Shown piece by piece: positions 5,808-6,183 of a stretch of DNA of 6,183 nt. The notes under the pieces were generated by a model. The model was not told the DNA's origin. It did not search any database and saw only the letters and a program-made list of their open reading frames with translations. Source of the DNA: Thioalkalivibrio sp. (lineage in GTDB: Bacteria; Pseudomonadota; Gammaproteobacteria; SpSt-1174); NCBI GenBank assembly GCA_011046015.1, contig DSBO01000001.1, forward strand, positions 1-6,183, read 5' to 3'. Positions within the stretch are counted from its first letter, which is position 1. Each line of letters starts with the position of its first letter. Position numbers and translations under genes: made by a program.

Positions 5808-6183
5808 TCAGTGGCGGGCGTTGGCAACGCACTGGCGCAGGATGTCGGCCAGTTGCCGTGTGGCGGGACCAACCCGTTCCGGCTCGCCGAAGACCAGGTA
5901 CAGATCGGCCAGGTAGCGTCGTCCTTCACGCAGGTTGAGCGGTGCAAGCGCGCCGGTGTCCAGCAGCGACTTCACCTGGTGCGTTGGCAGCCAGGCAAAG
6001 CCGAGTCCGTTGCTGACCGCCTCCAGGGCGCTGTCCAGGGAAGTGACCGTCCAGCGGGAGCCGGCATTCAGCCAGCCCACGTCCTGCTTGTGCGCGATCC
6101 CCGAATCACGCACGACCACCTGCAACTCGTCGGTGAGGTCGGCCGAGGTCAGTGGGCGTTGTTGCCGCTGCAGGGGGTGGGCC
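5808..6183 (-). CDS. LysR-type transcriptional regulator (C-terminal part only)
   Basis: The last 124 residues of a protein whose N terminus lies beyond the right edge; the reading frame is open to base 6182, so there is no start here. The visible part matches the LysR effector-binding domain: A-H-P-L at the beginning, then Q-V-V-V-R-D-S (21-27), a W-T-V-T-S-L-D-S-A-L-E-A-V-S-N-G-L-G-F-A-W-L-P-type segment (44-66; the usual helix before the conserved Gly-Pro turn), then T-G-A-L-A-P-L (76-82) and a D-L-Y-L-V-F strand (93-98). The DNA-binding helix-turn-helix at the N terminus would be outside the window. These proteins bind a small effector and usually control a divergent or neighbouring gene; the target and effector cannot be told from this part. 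It ends 78 bp before the cyclase gene on the same strand. Confidence 0.88.
   Translation of the reverse strand, partial: AHPLQRQQRPLTSADLTDELQVVVRDSGIAHKQDVGWLNAGSRWTVTSLDSALEAVSNGLGFAWLPTHQVKSLLDTGALAPLNLREGRRYLADLYLVFGEPERVGPATRQLADILRQCVANARH

Noticed and set aside
5808..6125. A short 105-residue protein starting at a TTG at 6125
   Set aside because: The frame continues upstream to the right edge with LysR-like sequence, so this is the tail of a truncated gene and not a separate small gene.

Overview
The window is about 6.2 kb of GC-rich chromosomal DNA, most likely from a gammaproteobacterium. The best taxonomic clue is the DUF2058/YaiL-family gene, a family I know mainly from Gammaproteobacteria. 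A purple-sulfur or Ectothiorhodospira-like relative would fit the base composition, but that is a guess. There are no tRNA or rRNA genes, CRISPR arrays, transposases or attachment sites. It reads as core or near-core genome, not an accessory island.

Layout, left to right. Bases 1-2473 hold three minus-strand genes with small gaps (57 and 43 bp), so probably one operon. In transcription order they are an exported protein fusing an alpha/beta-hydrolase-like domain to a TlpA/ResA-type thioredoxin domain (1193-2473), a YaiL-like DUF2058 protein (539-1135), and the N-terminal part of a membrane-anchored S33/TAP-type alpha/beta hydrolase that runs off the left edge (1-495). A 365-base non-coding region (2474-2838) separates this operon from a divergent plus-strand gene for a small four-cysteine DUF3330-like protein (2839-3030). 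The intergenic region has the lowest GC in the window. It holds a perfect 12-bp palindrome next to a candidate minus-strand promoter, a candidate plus-strand promoter, and a run of hairpins in the presumed leader of the small gene.

The right half holds a minus-strand pair convergent with the small gene: a membrane class III adenylate cyclase (4191-5729) whose stop overlaps the start of a TPR-like outer-membrane lipoprotein gene (3106-4191) by one base. Upstream on the same strand is the C-terminal part of a LysR-type regulator (5808 to the right edge), with a short AT-rich gap between.

Functionally, the right half looks like an envelope-to-cAMP signalling unit. The cyclase has an extracytoplasmic sensor region, a HAMP linker and a complete catalytic set, and it is translationally coupled to a lipoprotein. 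The left half looks like envelope thiol/hydrolase functions plus a conserved housekeeping-type gene. Nothing here is clearly a new defence or mobile system. The items most worth a second look are the hydrolase-thioredoxin fusion, the cyclase-lipoprotein coupling, and the structured intergenic region.
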